64,000 bases of DNA from Neptunomonas sp. (GCF_016744175.1 NZ_JADGEV010000006.1:1-64000); one strand, 5' to 3'. Counted from the first letter of the stretch, positions 35,584 to 45,500 are shown. The notes: a model not told the origin generated them from the sequence alone. A program made the numbers and translations.

Positions 35584-36945
35584 ATGCTAAAATCTACTGC
35601 TGGCTTAGCCTCTCGTTCGTTAAAGGCGCGATTGTTGATCGCGTCTTTTATCTTGTTGCCTATGATTATTGGGGTAGCTGGGTACGCACTACAAAATTCC
35701 TTTGCTTATAGTTTGCAAGCATCTTTGGAAAAGCGTTTGCGTTTGCAAATTTACTTAATGATTGGTGCTGCAGAAATGCAGGGTGGAAAGCTAGTGATTG
35801 GTGAAGCGCAGCAGTTGCGTTTGGGTAGCGATACCTCGGGGTATATTCATACTCACCTAGGGTTCCCGCAGTGGCGTTCGGCTAACTCTACCGAGTTTAG
35901 TTCTGCAGTACAAGACGCTATAGTCTCTTCAAGAATACGTATTGGAGAGACCCGTTTTCTATACTTCGAAGACGAAAATCTTTATCTTTATCAGTACCCT
36001 CTGCAGTGGGATGATGGCTCTATGGCTCGTCGTTACTTATTTTCTATTATTGAAAATGGAGACGAAGCAACAGCTGAGTTAAACGCGTACAGAACCCAAC
36101 TGTGGGGCTGGCTATTTGCGGTCACGGTGTTGGCCTTAATGTTGCAAACATTAATTACTCGATGGGGTTTGAAACCGCTAAGTACCTTAGTTGATGATCT
36201 CCATAATATTGAGCGTGGTTACTCGACTCGTTTAGAAGGTTATTACCCTGAAGAAGTTCAAGGGGTGACTGATAGTTTAAATCACTTGTTGCATAGTGAA
36301 CGAAATCAACGAGAAAGATACCGAAATACGTTAGGTGATTTAGCACATAGTTTGAAGACGCCATTAGCGGTGATAAGAGGCGCTGGTAATGAGCAGTTGC
36401 TCTATGAGGGGTATCGTAACGTCGTGGATGATCAAGTACGACGTATGGATCAGATTGTGCAGTATCAGCTAGCGAGAGCCGTTAGGAGTCAGACAAATAC
36501 TATTGCTCATGCAACGCCTTTAGCGCCCATTATTAAGCGAATCGCTTCGGCACTAAGCAAAGTGTACCGCGAAAAAAATGTTGATGTTAGCTTGTTGCTT
36601 GATGAAACGGCACTGTTTGGGGCTGATGAGCGAGATATGATGGAGCTGCTGGGTAATATGCTTGAGAATGCTTTCAAGTATTGTCACTCGGCGGTAAGAG
36701 TTTTATTGGTAACGGAGCCTGAGTGGGTTCAGCTAAGTATTGAAGATGATGGTCCTGGTGTTTCACCTGATATGCGCCATGTTATTTTACAGCGTGGGGC
36801 GCGTGTTGATACTTCTGCAGCACCTGGGCAGGGCATTGGTTTGACCGTCGCTGTAGATATTTTGAGTAGCTATGACGGTCAATTAGAAGTGGGGGAGTCC
36901 ACATTAGGTGGTGCGCGGTTTAAAATTACTTTACCTGCCGGTTAG
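35584..36945 (+). CDS. PhoQ/QseC-like sensor histidine kinase
   Basis: A 453-residue inner-membrane kinase. Transmembrane helices at about 18-38 and 176-196 bracket a periplasmic sensor domain of about 135 residues. A HAMP-like linker (LKPLSTLVDDLHNIERG) leads to the H-box LAHSLKTPLAVIRG (His about 256), the N-box NMLENAFKYC, EDDGPGV and GQGIGLTVAVDIL. The HSLKTPL variant is that of the PhoQ branch. It is the last gene of the PepSY-RR-HK operon. Its stop overlaps the convergent argA stop by 4 bp. Confidence 0.94.
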   Translation: MLKSTAGLASRSLKARLLIASFILLPMIIGVAGYALQNSFAYSLQASLEKRLRLQIYLMIGAAEMQGGKLVIGEAQQLRLGSDTSGYIHTHLGFPQWRSANSTEFSSAVQDAIVSSRIRIGETRFLYFEDENLYLYQYPLQWDDGSMARRYLFSIIENGDEATAELNAYRTQLWGWLFAVTVLALMLQTLITRWGLKPLSTLVDDLHNIERGYSTRLEGYYPEEVQGVTDSLNHLLHSERNQRERYRNTLGDLAHSLKTPLAVIRGAGNEQLLYEGYRNVVDDQVRRMDQIVQYQLARAVRSQTNTIAHATPLAPIIKRIASALSKVYREKNVDVSLLLDETALFGADERDMMELLGNMLENAFKYCHSAVRVLLVTEPEWVQLSIEDDGPGVSPDMRHVILQRGARVDTSAAPGQGIGLTVAVDILSSYDGQLEVGESTLGGARFKITLPAG

Positions 36946-38303
36946 TTAATTTTCTTACTAAATACTTTAGAATTCCTTTGGAAGTTATACAAAGTTTGCT
37001 TCTGGTTAGGTAGCAGTGTTGTCGGCATTTCAGAAAAACCGTGCTCAATAAACCAGTGGGCAGTTCGCGTTGTGAGCACGAATAAAGCCTCCAGTTGTAG
37101 TTCGCGAGCATTGTTTTCAATAGCGCTTAATAGCATTTCGGCACGGTCTTTTCCTTGATAAGCTTTAGCGATAGCCACACATGCTAGTTCGCCCATTTTT
37201 TCTTCAGGGAATAGATATAGAGCAGCGCAGCCTATGATGGCACCATCGCGCTCAACAACAAAAAACTGTTCTACTTCTGCTTCCAGCAGGTCGCGTGACC
37301 GGCGTACGAGAATACCGGTTTCTTCTAAGGGCTTAATGAGTTCGATAATACCACCAACATCTTCTATGTTAGCGGCTCGAACTTGTTCGTAAGACTCTTG
37401 AATGACCATGGTTCCAGCACCGTCACGGGTATAGAGCTCCGCGAGTAATGCACCGTCATCTTTGTAGCTAATTAAATGACATCGAGGAACGCCGCCAGCA
37501 CACGCTTCTGTTGCCATTTGTAATGACTTTGATAGCTCTGTATGGGCTGTTTCAGGGTTGTTTCGCTGGGAATGGTACTGGTGCAAAAAGCGCTCGGCAG
37601 TTCTTGCTAGTAGTTCGCTGCGTAATACCCCTCGGCTGTCGATAATGCCTTTTTCAGCCCCAAATAAAATTAGCTTGTCTGCTTTAAGTGCAATAGCTGT
37701 TTGAGAGGCGACTTCTTCTACTGGAAGGTTGAATATCTCCCCTGTGGGCGAATAGCCAAGATTGGATAGCAGGACAATATTATCTTGATTTAGCTGGCCG
37801 CGTATTCCTTGGTGGTCAATACGACGAACTTCTCCTGTATGGCATAGATCGACACCGTCATAAATACCAATCGGTCTTCCTGTGATGTAGTTACCAGAGC
37901 AGACTCGAATTTCAGCGCCATGCATTGGCGTATTTATTAAGCCCATGGATAGTTTTGCTTCAATTGTGCTTCTGAGAACGCCAATAGCCTCTATTACGCA
38001 TTGCAGTGCTGTGTTATCTGTGACGCGCAGGTCGTGATGTAGGTATGTATCAAGCCCTTTTTTATTGAGCCTTTCTTCAATTTGTGGGCGTGCGCCATGT
38101 ACTAATACTAGGCGGATTCCCAAGCTGGTCATTAAGGCGATATCATGAACAATATTGTCGAAATTATTATCAGCAATCACTTCCCCGCCAAGCATCAAGA
38201 CAAAGGTTTTTCCTCTGTGGGCATTGATGTAAGGCGATGAGTGACGAAACCAATTGACGTAATTAGTGCTTTCATCAGCCACTTTTATGTTCCTCGTGGG
38301 CAT
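36942..38303 (-). CDS. argA: Amino-acid N-acetyltransferase ArgA
   Basis: A 453-residue N-acetylglutamate synthase, the first step of arginine synthesis. An N-terminal amino-acid-kinase-like domain (about 20-290; FRHSSPYINAHRGKTFVLMLGGE) binds arginine for feedback control. The C-terminal GNAT domain (about 300-445) has the acetyl-CoA region ACVAIAKAYQGKDRAEMLL. Similarity to E. coli ArgA runs end to end. The first codons overlap the end of argE by 29 bp. A GTG six codons into the frame (38285) is an alternative start that would shorten the overlap. The gene ends tail to tail with the kinase gene. Confidence 0.96.
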   Translation of the reverse strand: MPTRNIKVADESTNYVNWFRHSSPYINAHRGKTFVLMLGGEVIADNNFDNIVHDIALMTSLGIRLVLVHGARPQIEERLNKKGLDTYLHHDLRVTDNTALQCVIEAIGVLRSTIEAKLSMGLINTPMHGAEIRVCSGNYITGRPIGIYDGVDLCHTGEVRRIDHQGIRGQLNQDNIVLLSNLGYSPTGEIFNLPVEEVASQTAIALKADKLILFGAEKGIIDSRGVLRSELLARTAERFLHQYHSQRNNPETAHTELSKSLQMATEACAGGVPRCHLISYKDDGALLAELYTRDGAGTMVIQESYEQVRAANIEDVGGIIELIKPLEETGILVRRSRDLLEAEVEQFFVVERDGAIIGCAALYLFPEEKMGELACVAIAKAYQGKDRAEMLLSAIENNARELQLEALFVLTTRTAHWFIEHGFSEMPTTLLPNQKQTLYNFQRNSKVFSKKIN

Positions 38304-39453
38304 CTACACAATAGCGTTGAATCATCTGTGAGAGAATTTCAACGCTCGGATTAATTTGATCTAGCGCCAGAAATTCATCTGGTTGGTGTGCTTGATTGAT
38401 ACTGCCAGGTCCCATAATGATAGTTTCCATTCCCAATGCTTGTAAGAACGGAGCTTCTGTACCAAAAGCTACTGCTTGAGCGGTATGTCCAGTTAGACGT
38501 TCTGCCATCTGTACGAGTGACGCATTTTGTTCCGTTTCAAATGAAGGTATTCCGGAGAATAGCGGCTGGCAATCTATAGTGACACCAAACTCATTTTCAA
38601 TAGGCTCTACACGTTTAGTAATATCTTCTCGTACTAAAGATAAGTCCATTCCCGGTAAAGGGCGGACATCATATTCCAACTCGCATTGACCACAGATACG
38701 GTTGGGGTTGTCGCCTCCATGAATGCAGCCTAAGTTTAAAGTGGGCACACTCACACTAAAAGCACTGTTTGTATAATTTTGCTGGAGGTGTGTGCGGTAT
38801 TTAATTAGTTCAGACAGAACTGAATGCATTGCATCAAGCGCGTTTGCACCTAAAGAAGGGTCTGATGAGTGCCCAGAGTTCCCTGTAATTCGGATGCTCT
38901 CCATCATTATGCCTTTATGCATTCTGATGGGGCTCATTTCTGTTGGCTCACCTATGATAGCGTAGCGAGCTTTCGGCTTGCCAGCATCTACGAGTGCTTG
39001 GGCACCGGACATCGAGCTTTCTTCATCGGCTGTAGCTAGGATGATGAGTGGTGCAGCTAAAGGGGTCTCAATAAATTTTCGGGCGGCCTCTATAGCGATA
39101 GGAAAAAAACCTTTCATATCACAGGTGCCCAAGCCATACAGTTTATTATCTCGTTCGGTCAAAGCAAAGGGGCTACTTTTCCAAAGCTCTTCATTACAAG
39201 GAACAGTGTCTGTATGGCCTGATAGCACCAGACCACCCGGTCCTTTTCCTAATGTGGCGATTAAGTTAGCTTTCCCTGGGTAGCCAGGTACGGGCATGAT
39301 TTCAGTTTGAAAGCCAAGATTATCAAGCCATTCTGCCAATAAAGTGATGACAGAAAGGTTACTCATATCGCGACTGGATGTTGTTGAGCTGATAGAAGGC
39401 GTAGCGATTAGCTGGCCTAACATTTGTAAAAGATTTGGAGTTTTTAGAGACAT
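38275..39453 (-). CDS. argE: Acetylornithine deacetylase ArgE
   Basis: A 392-residue M20-family zinc amidohydrolase that releases ornithine from N-acetylornithine. Metal ligands are visible in LSGHTDTVP (His/Asp), GTCDMKGF (bridging Asp), ATADEESSMSG (Glu-Glu) and the C-terminal INQAHQPDEF. The start at 39453 is supported by alignment with E. coli ArgE, where the QLIATPSIS segment also begins near residue 14. It overlaps argA, forming an argEA pair. The start codon directly follows the T run of a strong terminator hairpin, which is unusual. Confidence 0.95.
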   Translation of the reverse strand: MSLKTPNLLQMLGQLIATPSISSTTSSRDMSNLSVITLLAEWLDNLGFQTEIMPVPGYPGKANLIATLGKGPGGLVLSGHTDTVPCNEELWKSSPFALTERDNKLYGLGTCDMKGFFPIAIEAARKFIETPLAAPLIILATADEESSMSGAQALVDAGKPKARYAIIGEPTEMSPIRMHKGIMMESIRITGNSGHSSDPSLGANALDAMHSVLSELIKYRTHLQQNYTNSAFSVSVPTLNLGCIHGGDNPNRICGQCELEYDVRPLPGMDLSLVREDITKRVEPIENEFGVTIDCQPLFSGIPSFETEQNASLVQMAERLTGHTAQAVAFGTEAPFLQALGMETIIMGPGSINQAHQPDEFLALDQINPSVEILSQMIQRYCVDAHEEHKSG

Positions 39454-39498
39454 AAAAAAGCCTGCACATTTTTTAAGCTATTGTGCAGGCTTTTTTTT
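39454..39498. terminator. Perfect terminator hairpin abutting the argE start codon
   Basis: On the minus strand AAAAAAGCCTGCACA and TGTGCAGGCTTTTTT form a 15-bp perfect stem with a 13-base loop, and ATG of argE follows at once. It lies 38 bp after the phosphate transporter stop, so it probably ends that transcript. It also contains the only SD-like bases (CAGG) before argE. Confidence 0.9.
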
Positions 39499-39536
39499 AG
39501 AAGGTCGAGTGTAACTGACGCTAAGGAAATGTCAGG

Positions 39537-40802
39537 TCAGACAAAAATACCTTTAAACATAAAGAAGAACATTATTGCTAAAAAAGCACCGGCAGGCAGG
39601 GTAATGACCCAAGAAACAAAAATTGTACCTACGACATGTAAGTTCAAAGCAGCTAAGCCACGTGCTAAGCCTACACCTAAAACGGCACCTACTAAGGTGT
39701 GCGTTGTAGAAATCGGTAGCCCAGTTCCAGAAGCGACTACTACGGTAGTTGCAGCGGCTAAGGTAGCAGCAAACCCGCGACTTGGTGTTAATTCAGTAAT
39801 GTTATTACCCACAGTAGCGATTACCTTGTGACCATACATTATCAAGCCAGCAACGATACCAGCACCACCGAGTAAAAGAATCCATACTGGCATGGCTGTT
39901 TTTTGAGCTACTTCACCACCAGAACCTACAACGCCAACGATTGCAGCAAGAGGGCCTACAGCGTTAGCTACGTCGTTAGATCCGTGTGCAAATGCCATGG
40001 CACAAGCAGTAAACATCATTAATACTGCAAAAACTTTCTCCACACTGGCAAAGTGATAGTCGCGATCGGCCGCAACATCTACTTTTACTTTTCTTAGCAT
40101 GACAATGCCGACAAGCATTGTGACTATCCCCACACCGACAGAGATAAGCGCGCTATGACCCCAAGATAGATCTAAGCCAATATGCTTTAATCCTTTAGTA
40201 AACGTTACCATTGAGATGATAAAGCCGACCATGAAGATATACATAGGTACGTAGCGCTTAGCGTTTTTAAATGGATCTGCCGTATCTAAAATCAGCTTTT
40301 GGACGCTCCTAAATAAGAAGAATGCAAAGAAGCCTGCGGTGAGAGGGGATACCACCCAACTGGCAACAATTTTAGAGACTTTAATCCAGTTGACAGCATC
40401 AACAGAAATGCCGACAGCAGCAAAACCCACAATCGCTCCGACAATTGAGTGCGTAGTCGATACAGGCCAGCCATAATGCGTAGCAATTAATAGCCATATA
40501 CCTGCAGCTAGTAATGCTGAAAGCATACCAAAGACAAGTAGTTCAGGTGTTCCGGAGAGTAGCGCCGGATCAATAATGCCTTTACGAATGGTAGCGGTTA
40601 CAGCCCCACCAGCTAAGTATGCACCAGCGAATTCGAAAAGGATTGCGATTAAGATAGCTTGCTTTAACGTGAGTGCTTTAGAGCCGACAGATGTGCCCAT
40701 AGCATTGGCAACATCATTTGCACCAACACCCCATGCCATAAAGAAACCAAACACGCATGCGAGAATGATAATGATATCGCCGTATTGCGCAATAATATTC
40801 AT
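39537..40802 (-). CDS. Inorganic phosphate transporter, PiT family
   Basis: A 421-residue inner-membrane phosphate permease with about ten to eleven helices. The two family signature repeats are clear: GANDVANAMGTSVGS near residue 27 and GSNDVANAVGPLAAI near residue 275. The two SGTGLPISTTHT/YGWPVSTTHS motifs flank them. It carries metal-phosphate with protons or sodium. The DUF47/PhoU-like gene lies immediately upstream (22 bp), the usual pair for PiT transporters. Confidence 0.94.
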   Translation of the reverse strand: MNIIAQYGDIIIILACVFGFFMAWGVGANDVANAMGTSVGSKALTLKQAILIAILFEFAGAYLAGGAVTATIRKGIIDPALLSGTPELLVFGMLSALLAAGIWLLIATHYGWPVSTTHSIVGAIVGFAAVGISVDAVNWIKVSKIVASWVVSPLTAGFFAFFLFRSVQKLILDTADPFKNAKRYVPMYIFMVGFIISMVTFTKGLKHIGLDLSWGHSALISVGVGIVTMLVGIVMLRKVKVDVAADRDYHFASVEKVFAVLMMFTACAMAFAHGSNDVANAVGPLAAIVGVVGSGGEVAQKTAMPVWILLLGGAGIVAGLIMYGHKVIATVGNNITELTPSRGFAATLAAATTVVVASGTGLPISTTHTLVGAVLGVGLARGLAALNLHVVGTIFVSWVITLPAGAFLAIMFFFMFKGIFV

Positions 40803-40824
40803 ATCTATGCCTATATGCTAAAAA

Positions 40825-41505
40825 TTAACGAGCTAGGAGAAGCTGCAAACGGCTTCCTACCTGTTGCGCGCGATCTGCAAGATCTCCAATCCATCGAATG
40901 ACCTTGTATAAAAACATGGCATCGATAGGATGGAGTTGTTTTTCGATAATAAATAGCTGAGAGCGGATTTCACGCTCGAATCCATCATTTATGTGCTCTA
41001 AGTCGTCTAGTTCTATGAGCATGCGCTCAACCACTTCGACTTCACGTCCACGAAAGCCAGTACTCACTAGTTCGTCGAGTTCATTCAATGATTGAAGAGC
41101 TTGCTCAGATGTTGCTAGCGCTGAGCGTACGAAATCCAGCATGAGTTCCTGAATTTCTGCAGGGACTGGCATTTCTCTTCCCAGCATAATGCCGCAAATA
41201 TCTTTGGCTCGGTTGGCTATCTTGTCCTGCATACGTAGCAATTCAAGTAGGTCCGTACGAGGAACAGGAAGAAAAATGCTGTTAGGTAAGTGTTGGCGAA
41301 CATCCTTTTTCATAACATCAGCTTCGCCTTCGAGTACAGCAATGATGTGCTGTATTTTCTTGGCTTCTTCCCAATCATCAGCTATCACTGCTTCAAAAAA
41401 GGGAAGTAACTGAACAGCACAAGCGTGTGCTTTTGCAATGTGTTCTTGCATCGGTTTGAACGGTGAACGAGCAAACATTTGCAGTATCGGATTATTGGTG
41501 ACCAT
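40825..41505 (-). CDS. TIGR00153/DUF47 family phosphate-transport regulator
   Basis: A 226-residue helical protein of the PhoU-like DUF47 family. It starts MVTNNPILQMFARSPFKPMQEHIAKAH, and the acidic metal-binding residues of the PhoU-type bundle are present (ELDDLEHINDGFEREI). It is always found with PiT transporters and is thought to gate or regulate them. The ATG at 41505 has GGTGAGG just upstream; a GTG three codons earlier is less likely. It is the first gene of the operon with the transporter. Confidence 0.9.
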   Translation of the reverse strand: MVTNNPILQMFARSPFKPMQEHIAKAHACAVQLLPFFEAVIADDWEEAKKIQHIIAVLEGEADVMKKDVRQHLPNSIFLPVPRTDLLELLRMQDKIANRAKDICGIMLGREMPVPAEIQELMLDFVRSALATSEQALQSLNELDELVSTGFRGREVEVVERMLIELDDLEHINDGFEREIRSQLFIIEKQLHPIDAMFLYKVIRWIGDLADRAQQVGSRLQLLLAR

Positions 41506-41551
41506 CACCCTCACCTATATAGGATTTAGTTCGCGCGAAGTATACGAGGAG

Positions 41552-41580
41552 ATGTCATTAATTTGTAGTAGTAATGACAT
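41552..41580. promoter_or_regulatory. Inverted repeat in the DUF47-phosphate transporter promoter region
   Basis: ATGTCATTA and TAATGACAT are perfect 9-bp inverted repeats spaced by 11 bases, about 50 bp upstream of the DUF47 start codon. The TGTCAT core recalls Pho-box half-sites, but those are direct repeats, so the regulator is unknown. Confidence 0.5.
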
Positions 41581-41780
41581 AAAACTTTAAATTTAAATGA
41601 TGAAATTTATATCATGAGTGTTAGTAAAGGCTGTAACAGTAATGTAAGTCGAAATCGCTGGGGAAGGTTAAGTATATATTTATATTGCCCTTCTTTTTGT
41701 TGCGTGAGTAATGCATATCTTTTTTGACTTTAACGATAGCATTCGAGTTAATACGGTTACTACGATTAGGAAAACTTCAG

Positions 41781-42425
41781 ATGGCTATAGAAACTGAAAT
41801 AAAATTGACGATACCTGCTCATTTGGTCTCACAGGTTAAAGCATTGCTTGTTGCTAGTGGGGCTTCGCAGCTAAAAAAGCGAAGATTACTTAATTGGTAT
41901 TTCGATACGCCAGACTTGAAATTATCAGCTGAGAAAGTGGCTTTAAGGATCAGAGAACAGGGTGGCACCTACATACAGACTTTAAAAACCAAAGGCCAAA
42001 GTGTTAACGGTTTACATCAGCGTGCCGAATGGGAGTGGGTAATAGAGGAACCTGTGTTACAGCTTGAGCGGTTGTTGGAGACGGAGTGGCCTCTGGCAGC
42101 ACAATCAAATGAATGGGCGAGTGATCTTCAAATAATCTTTGAAACTAACTTTGATCGTTCCATCTGGATGCTGGAACAAGCAGGAACGCTTGTTGAAATT
42201 GCTCTTGACCAAGGTGAAGTAAACTATAATTCCATAGCCGGTGATAATTATGTGGATGAAATCTGCGAGTTAGAGTTAGAGCTTAAAGAGGGCAGTGTGG
42301 AACAGCTATTAGCAATAAAGTCGGAATTGGTGGCTGCAATTTCCGAGCTACAACCCAGCGATATTAGTAAAGCTCAAAAAGGTTATCAGTTGTATTACAA
42401 GGCTTCAGAGGCAGGTATTAGTTAA
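41781..42425 (+). CDS. CYTH domain-containing protein (triphosphate tunnel metalloenzyme)
   Basis: A 214-residue CYTH protein. It opens with the diagnostic ExExK motif (METEIKLTI style, here AIETEIKL) and carries the basic and acidic strands of the tunnel (RLLNWYFDTPDLKLSAEKVALRIREQ, IQTLKT, ELELELKEGS). The close E. coli counterpart is the N-terminal half of YgiF, an inorganic triphosphatase, which also lies next to glnE. The CHAD domain of YgiF is absent here. The ATG at 41781 has AGGAAAA upstream. Confidence 0.9.
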   Translation: MAIETEIKLTIPAHLVSQVKALLVASGASQLKKRRLLNWYFDTPDLKLSAEKVALRIREQGGTYIQTLKTKGQSVNGLHQRAEWEWVIEEPVLQLERLLETEWPLAAQSNEWASDLQIIFETNFDRSIWMLEQAGTLVEIALDQGEVNYNSIAGDNYVDEICELELELKEGSVEQLLAIKSELVAAISELQPSDISKAQKGYQLYYKASEAGIS

Positions 42426-42590
42426 TTTTGTTTAAGTGTTGTCGTTGCTTCCTTGAATAGGATGGCTAATAGTCATGTATTAGGTTTTCTCGATAGAGTC
42501 TAGTGGCACGCTTTATGATAAGGGTCATCCTTATTGCTTTATGAGTTTGCTAAGCTTCCAGTATATTTTTGTTCAAGATGGAGTTCTTCT

Positions 42591-45500
42591 ATGCAGCAAC
42601 CCGATTTTTCACTTGTTCCTTCATCTTTGCATACGTTACTTAGCAAACAGTGGGAGCGTTTGCAGGGCGTTCTCACAGAAAATGCCGCTCTACTTGTGGA
42701 TGCTGTTCAGGAAGATTTACTTCGTGTGGCGATGGGTAGCGATTTTGTTGTTGATCAACTTATTAAATATCCACATTTGCTGTCTGAGTTAATAGCAGAT
42801 GGTGTATTGGATCGAGAGTATCTGAGTGATGAATATGCAAAACGCCTTGCTGCAACAATAGCAGAAATAGACTCTGAAACCGCTATGATGAGTTTACTGC
42901 GACGGTTTCGGCAGCGAGAAATGGTTAGGCTTATTTGGAGAGACTTAACACGTAAAGCCGCGATGGTTGATACCACAAGAGAGCTGAGCTGGTTAGCGGA
43001 CGCTATGATCGATGGCACGCTAGATTTACTCTATGAACAAGGATGTGAGCGTTGGGGAATACCTTATGGTGTATCTCCTGAGAGTGGAGAGAAAGAGCAG
43101 CAAAGAATGGTTGTTTTGGGAATGGGTAAATTGGGTGCTAATGAGCTTAACTTATCCTCAGATATTGATTTGATCTTTTGTTTCCCAATGAATGGTGAAA
43201 CGGAAGGTGTCCGCAAGACGCTGGCCAATCAGGACTTTTTTATACGCTTAGGGCAAAAGTTGATACAGGCGCTGGATACTCTTAATGCTGAAGGCTTTGT
43301 TTTTCGTGTAGATATGCGTTTACGGCCTTTCGGTTCTGCTAGTCCTTTAGCCTGTAGTTTTGCAGCAATGGAGCATTATTATCAGGACCAAGGCCGTGAT
43401 TGGGAACGTTACGCGATGATCAAAGCGCGTGTTGTTGCTGGTGATATGGATAACGGAGCTGAGTTGTTAGCTCAGCTAAGGCCCTTTGTTTACCGTAAAT
43501 ATATTGATTTCAGCGCATTTGAATCGCTGCGCGAAATGAAAGAGATGATTAACCGGGAAGTTCGTCGTAAGGGGTTGGAATATAACGTTAAACTTGGTTC
43601 AGGCGGAATCCGAGAAGTTGAATTTATAGCGCAAGCTTTTCAGCTAATCCGTGGTGGTAGGGATAGTCGACTACAGCAGCGTGAATTACGTAATATTTTA
43701 CCTTTACTGCCTGAGCTAGTAGGGATGCCTGAACAAGCGGTAGGAGAGTTAATGGGTGCCTATACCTTCTTACGAAATGCTGAACATGCGATCCAAGCCG
43801 TTGCGGATAAGCAGACGCAAGAGTTGCCCCGAGATGACCTTGGCCAGGCACGCCTTGCGTTTAGTATGGGGTTTGATGAATGGTTATCATTTGAAACAAC
43901 GCTAACTGAACATCGCGCTACTGTCAGTCGGCACTTTGCTGATGTGATTGCGCCTGCACAAGAGCAGGGTGAAGCAGGATCGCAACAGAAAACAGAGTGG
44001 TTGGCTCTTTGGAGTGAACAGCTTTCAGATGAAGAGGCTATTCAGGTTATCACGGAGAGTGGTTTTGATGATCCGAGCAGGGCGCTCAAGCTATTAATGG
44101 ATTTGAAAACTTCCCGAACAGTGCAAATGCTACAACAAACAGGGGCTGATCGTTTAAAAGTAGTGTTGCCAACATTGCTTGATATGATCGCTCAAGCTAG
44201 CAATGCGACAGAAACGCTTGCGAGAGTTTTGCAGCTAATTCAGTCAGTTCTTCGTCGTTCTGCTTATTTAGTCCTATTGGCAGAGAACCCAGCCGCTATG
44301 CAGCAGTTGGTTAAACTATGCTCAAGTAGTGTTTGGTTTGCTGATCAGTTAGCAAAAAAGCCGGTATTACTCGATGAGCTAATAGATCCGCGTACACTGT
44401 ATTCCCCACCAGATAAAGAACAGCTAGGCGCAGAGTTGCGTCAACAGTTATTGAGAATCCCTGAAGAGGATACCGAGCAGCTGATGGAAGCTCTAAGGTA
44501 TTTTAAAAGTGCGCATTTATTGCGTGTTGCCGCTTCCGATATTACGGGTGTTCTGCCTTTAATGAAAGTCAGTGATTATCTCACTTGGTTGGCCGAGGTT
44601 ATTCTCGAAAGTGTCTTGGATGTTGCGTGGCGAGTCATGGTTGAAAAGCATGGCCGACCCATGAAGCAGGCAGGCGTTCCTTGTGAGCTGGATTTTGTTG
44701 TTGTTGGTTATGGAAAGCTAGGAGGCATTGAGCTTTCATATGGCTCGGATCTTGATTTAGTATTTATTCATGACAGTGATTCAAATCTGTCCACTGATGG
44801 TGACAAATCGATTGCGAATTCAGTGTTCTTTACCCGGTTAGGTCAGCGGATTATTCATATCTTAAATACCTTTACGGCGGGTGGTCAGTTATATGAAGTA
44901 GATATGCGGCTGCGCCCATCAGGTAATTCCGGTTTGTTAGTGAGCTCGCTTAAAGCATTCCAAGAATACCAGCAAAAAGAAGCGTGGACATGGGAGCACC
45001 AAGCCTTAGTGCGTGCTCGAGTGGTTGCTGGATCTTCGCGTTTAGGTGAGGAATTTGAGCAAGTTAGGGCATCTATTTTACGACAAAAACGTGCACCTGA
45101 AGAGTTGAAAACTTCTGTAGTCGAAATGCGAGAGAAAATGCGTGCTCATTTGGGAACATCGGCAAAAGAGGCAGAAACCAAGAGTATTTTTAATCTTAAG
45201 CAAGATCTTGGCGGTATTGTGGATATCGAGTTCCTCGTGCAATACCAGGTGTTAGCGAATGCCCAGCGTTATTCTGAATTATACGAATTCACTGACAACA
45301 TCCGCATATTAGATGCCATTGAGAAAACAAAGCTATTGTCAGCTGACGATGCCGATGCTTTACGTGAGGCATATAAAGCTTACCGGGCTGCTGGGCACCG
45401 GTTAACACTGCAAGAGCAGTCCAACGTTATTAGTGAAGGTGATATGAAGGATTGCCGCGCTTTAATAGCTAGGATATGGGGTTCTGTTATGGAGTCTTAA
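42591..45500 (+). CDS. glnE: Bifunctional glutamine synthetase adenylyltransferase/deadenylase GlnE
   Basis: A 969-residue enzyme that adds and removes AMP on glutamine synthetase in response to PII and glutamine. Two nucleotidyltransferase domains carry the G-x11-D-x-D pattern: GMGKLGANELNLSSDIDLIF (about residue 178, deadenylylase half) and GYGKLGGIELSYGSDLDLVF (about 706, adenylylase half). Length is close to E. coli GlnE (946). The ATG at 42591 has GGAG seven bases before it and is preferred over one 19 codons upstream. The downstream hairpin ends it against the convergent ilvE. Confidence 0.96.
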   Translation: MQQPDFSLVPSSLHTLLSKQWERLQGVLTENAALLVDAVQEDLLRVAMGSDFVVDQLIKYPHLLSELIADGVLDREYLSDEYAKRLAATIAEIDSETAMMSLLRRFRQREMVRLIWRDLTRKAAMVDTTRELSWLADAMIDGTLDLLYEQGCERWGIPYGVSPESGEKEQQRMVVLGMGKLGANELNLSSDIDLIFCFPMNGETEGVRKTLANQDFFIRLGQKLIQALDTLNAEGFVFRVDMRLRPFGSASPLACSFAAMEHYYQDQGRDWERYAMIKARVVAGDMDNGAELLAQLRPFVYRKYIDFSAFESLREMKEMINREVRRKGLEYNVKLGSGGIREVEFIAQAFQLIRGGRDSRLQQRELRNILPLLPELVGMPEQAVGELMGAYTFLRNAEHAIQAVADKQTQELPRDDLGQARLAFSMGFDEWLSFETTLTEHRATVSRHFADVIAPAQEQGEAGSQQKTEWLALWSEQLSDEEAIQVITESGFDDPSRALKLLMDLKTSRTVQMLQQTGADRLKVVLPTLLDMIAQASNATETLARVLQLIQSVLRRSAYLVLLAENPAAMQQLVKLCSSSVWFADQLAKKPVLLDELIDPRTLYSPPDKEQLGAELRQQLLRIPEEDTEQLMEALRYFKSAHLLRVAASDITGVLPLMKVSDYLTWLAEVILESVLDVAWRVMVEKHGRPMKQAGVPCELDFVVVGYGKLGGIELSYGSDLDLVFIHDSDSNLSTDGDKSIANSVFFTRLGQRIIHILNTFTAGGQLYEVDMRLRPSGNSGLLVSSLKAFQEYQQKEAWTWEHQALVRARVVAGSSRLGEEFEQVRASILRQKRAPEELKTSVVEMREKMRAHLGTSAKEAETKSIFNLKQDLGGIVDIEFLVQYQVLANAQRYSELYEFTDNIRILDAIEKTKLLSADDADALREAYKAYRAAGHRLTLQEQSNVISEGDMKDCRALIARIWGSVMES

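Noticed and set aside
42755-43018. Minus-strand frame inside glnE
   Set aside because: It lies fully within a highly conserved gene and has low-complexity Ser/Ile-rich content typical of a shadow frame.
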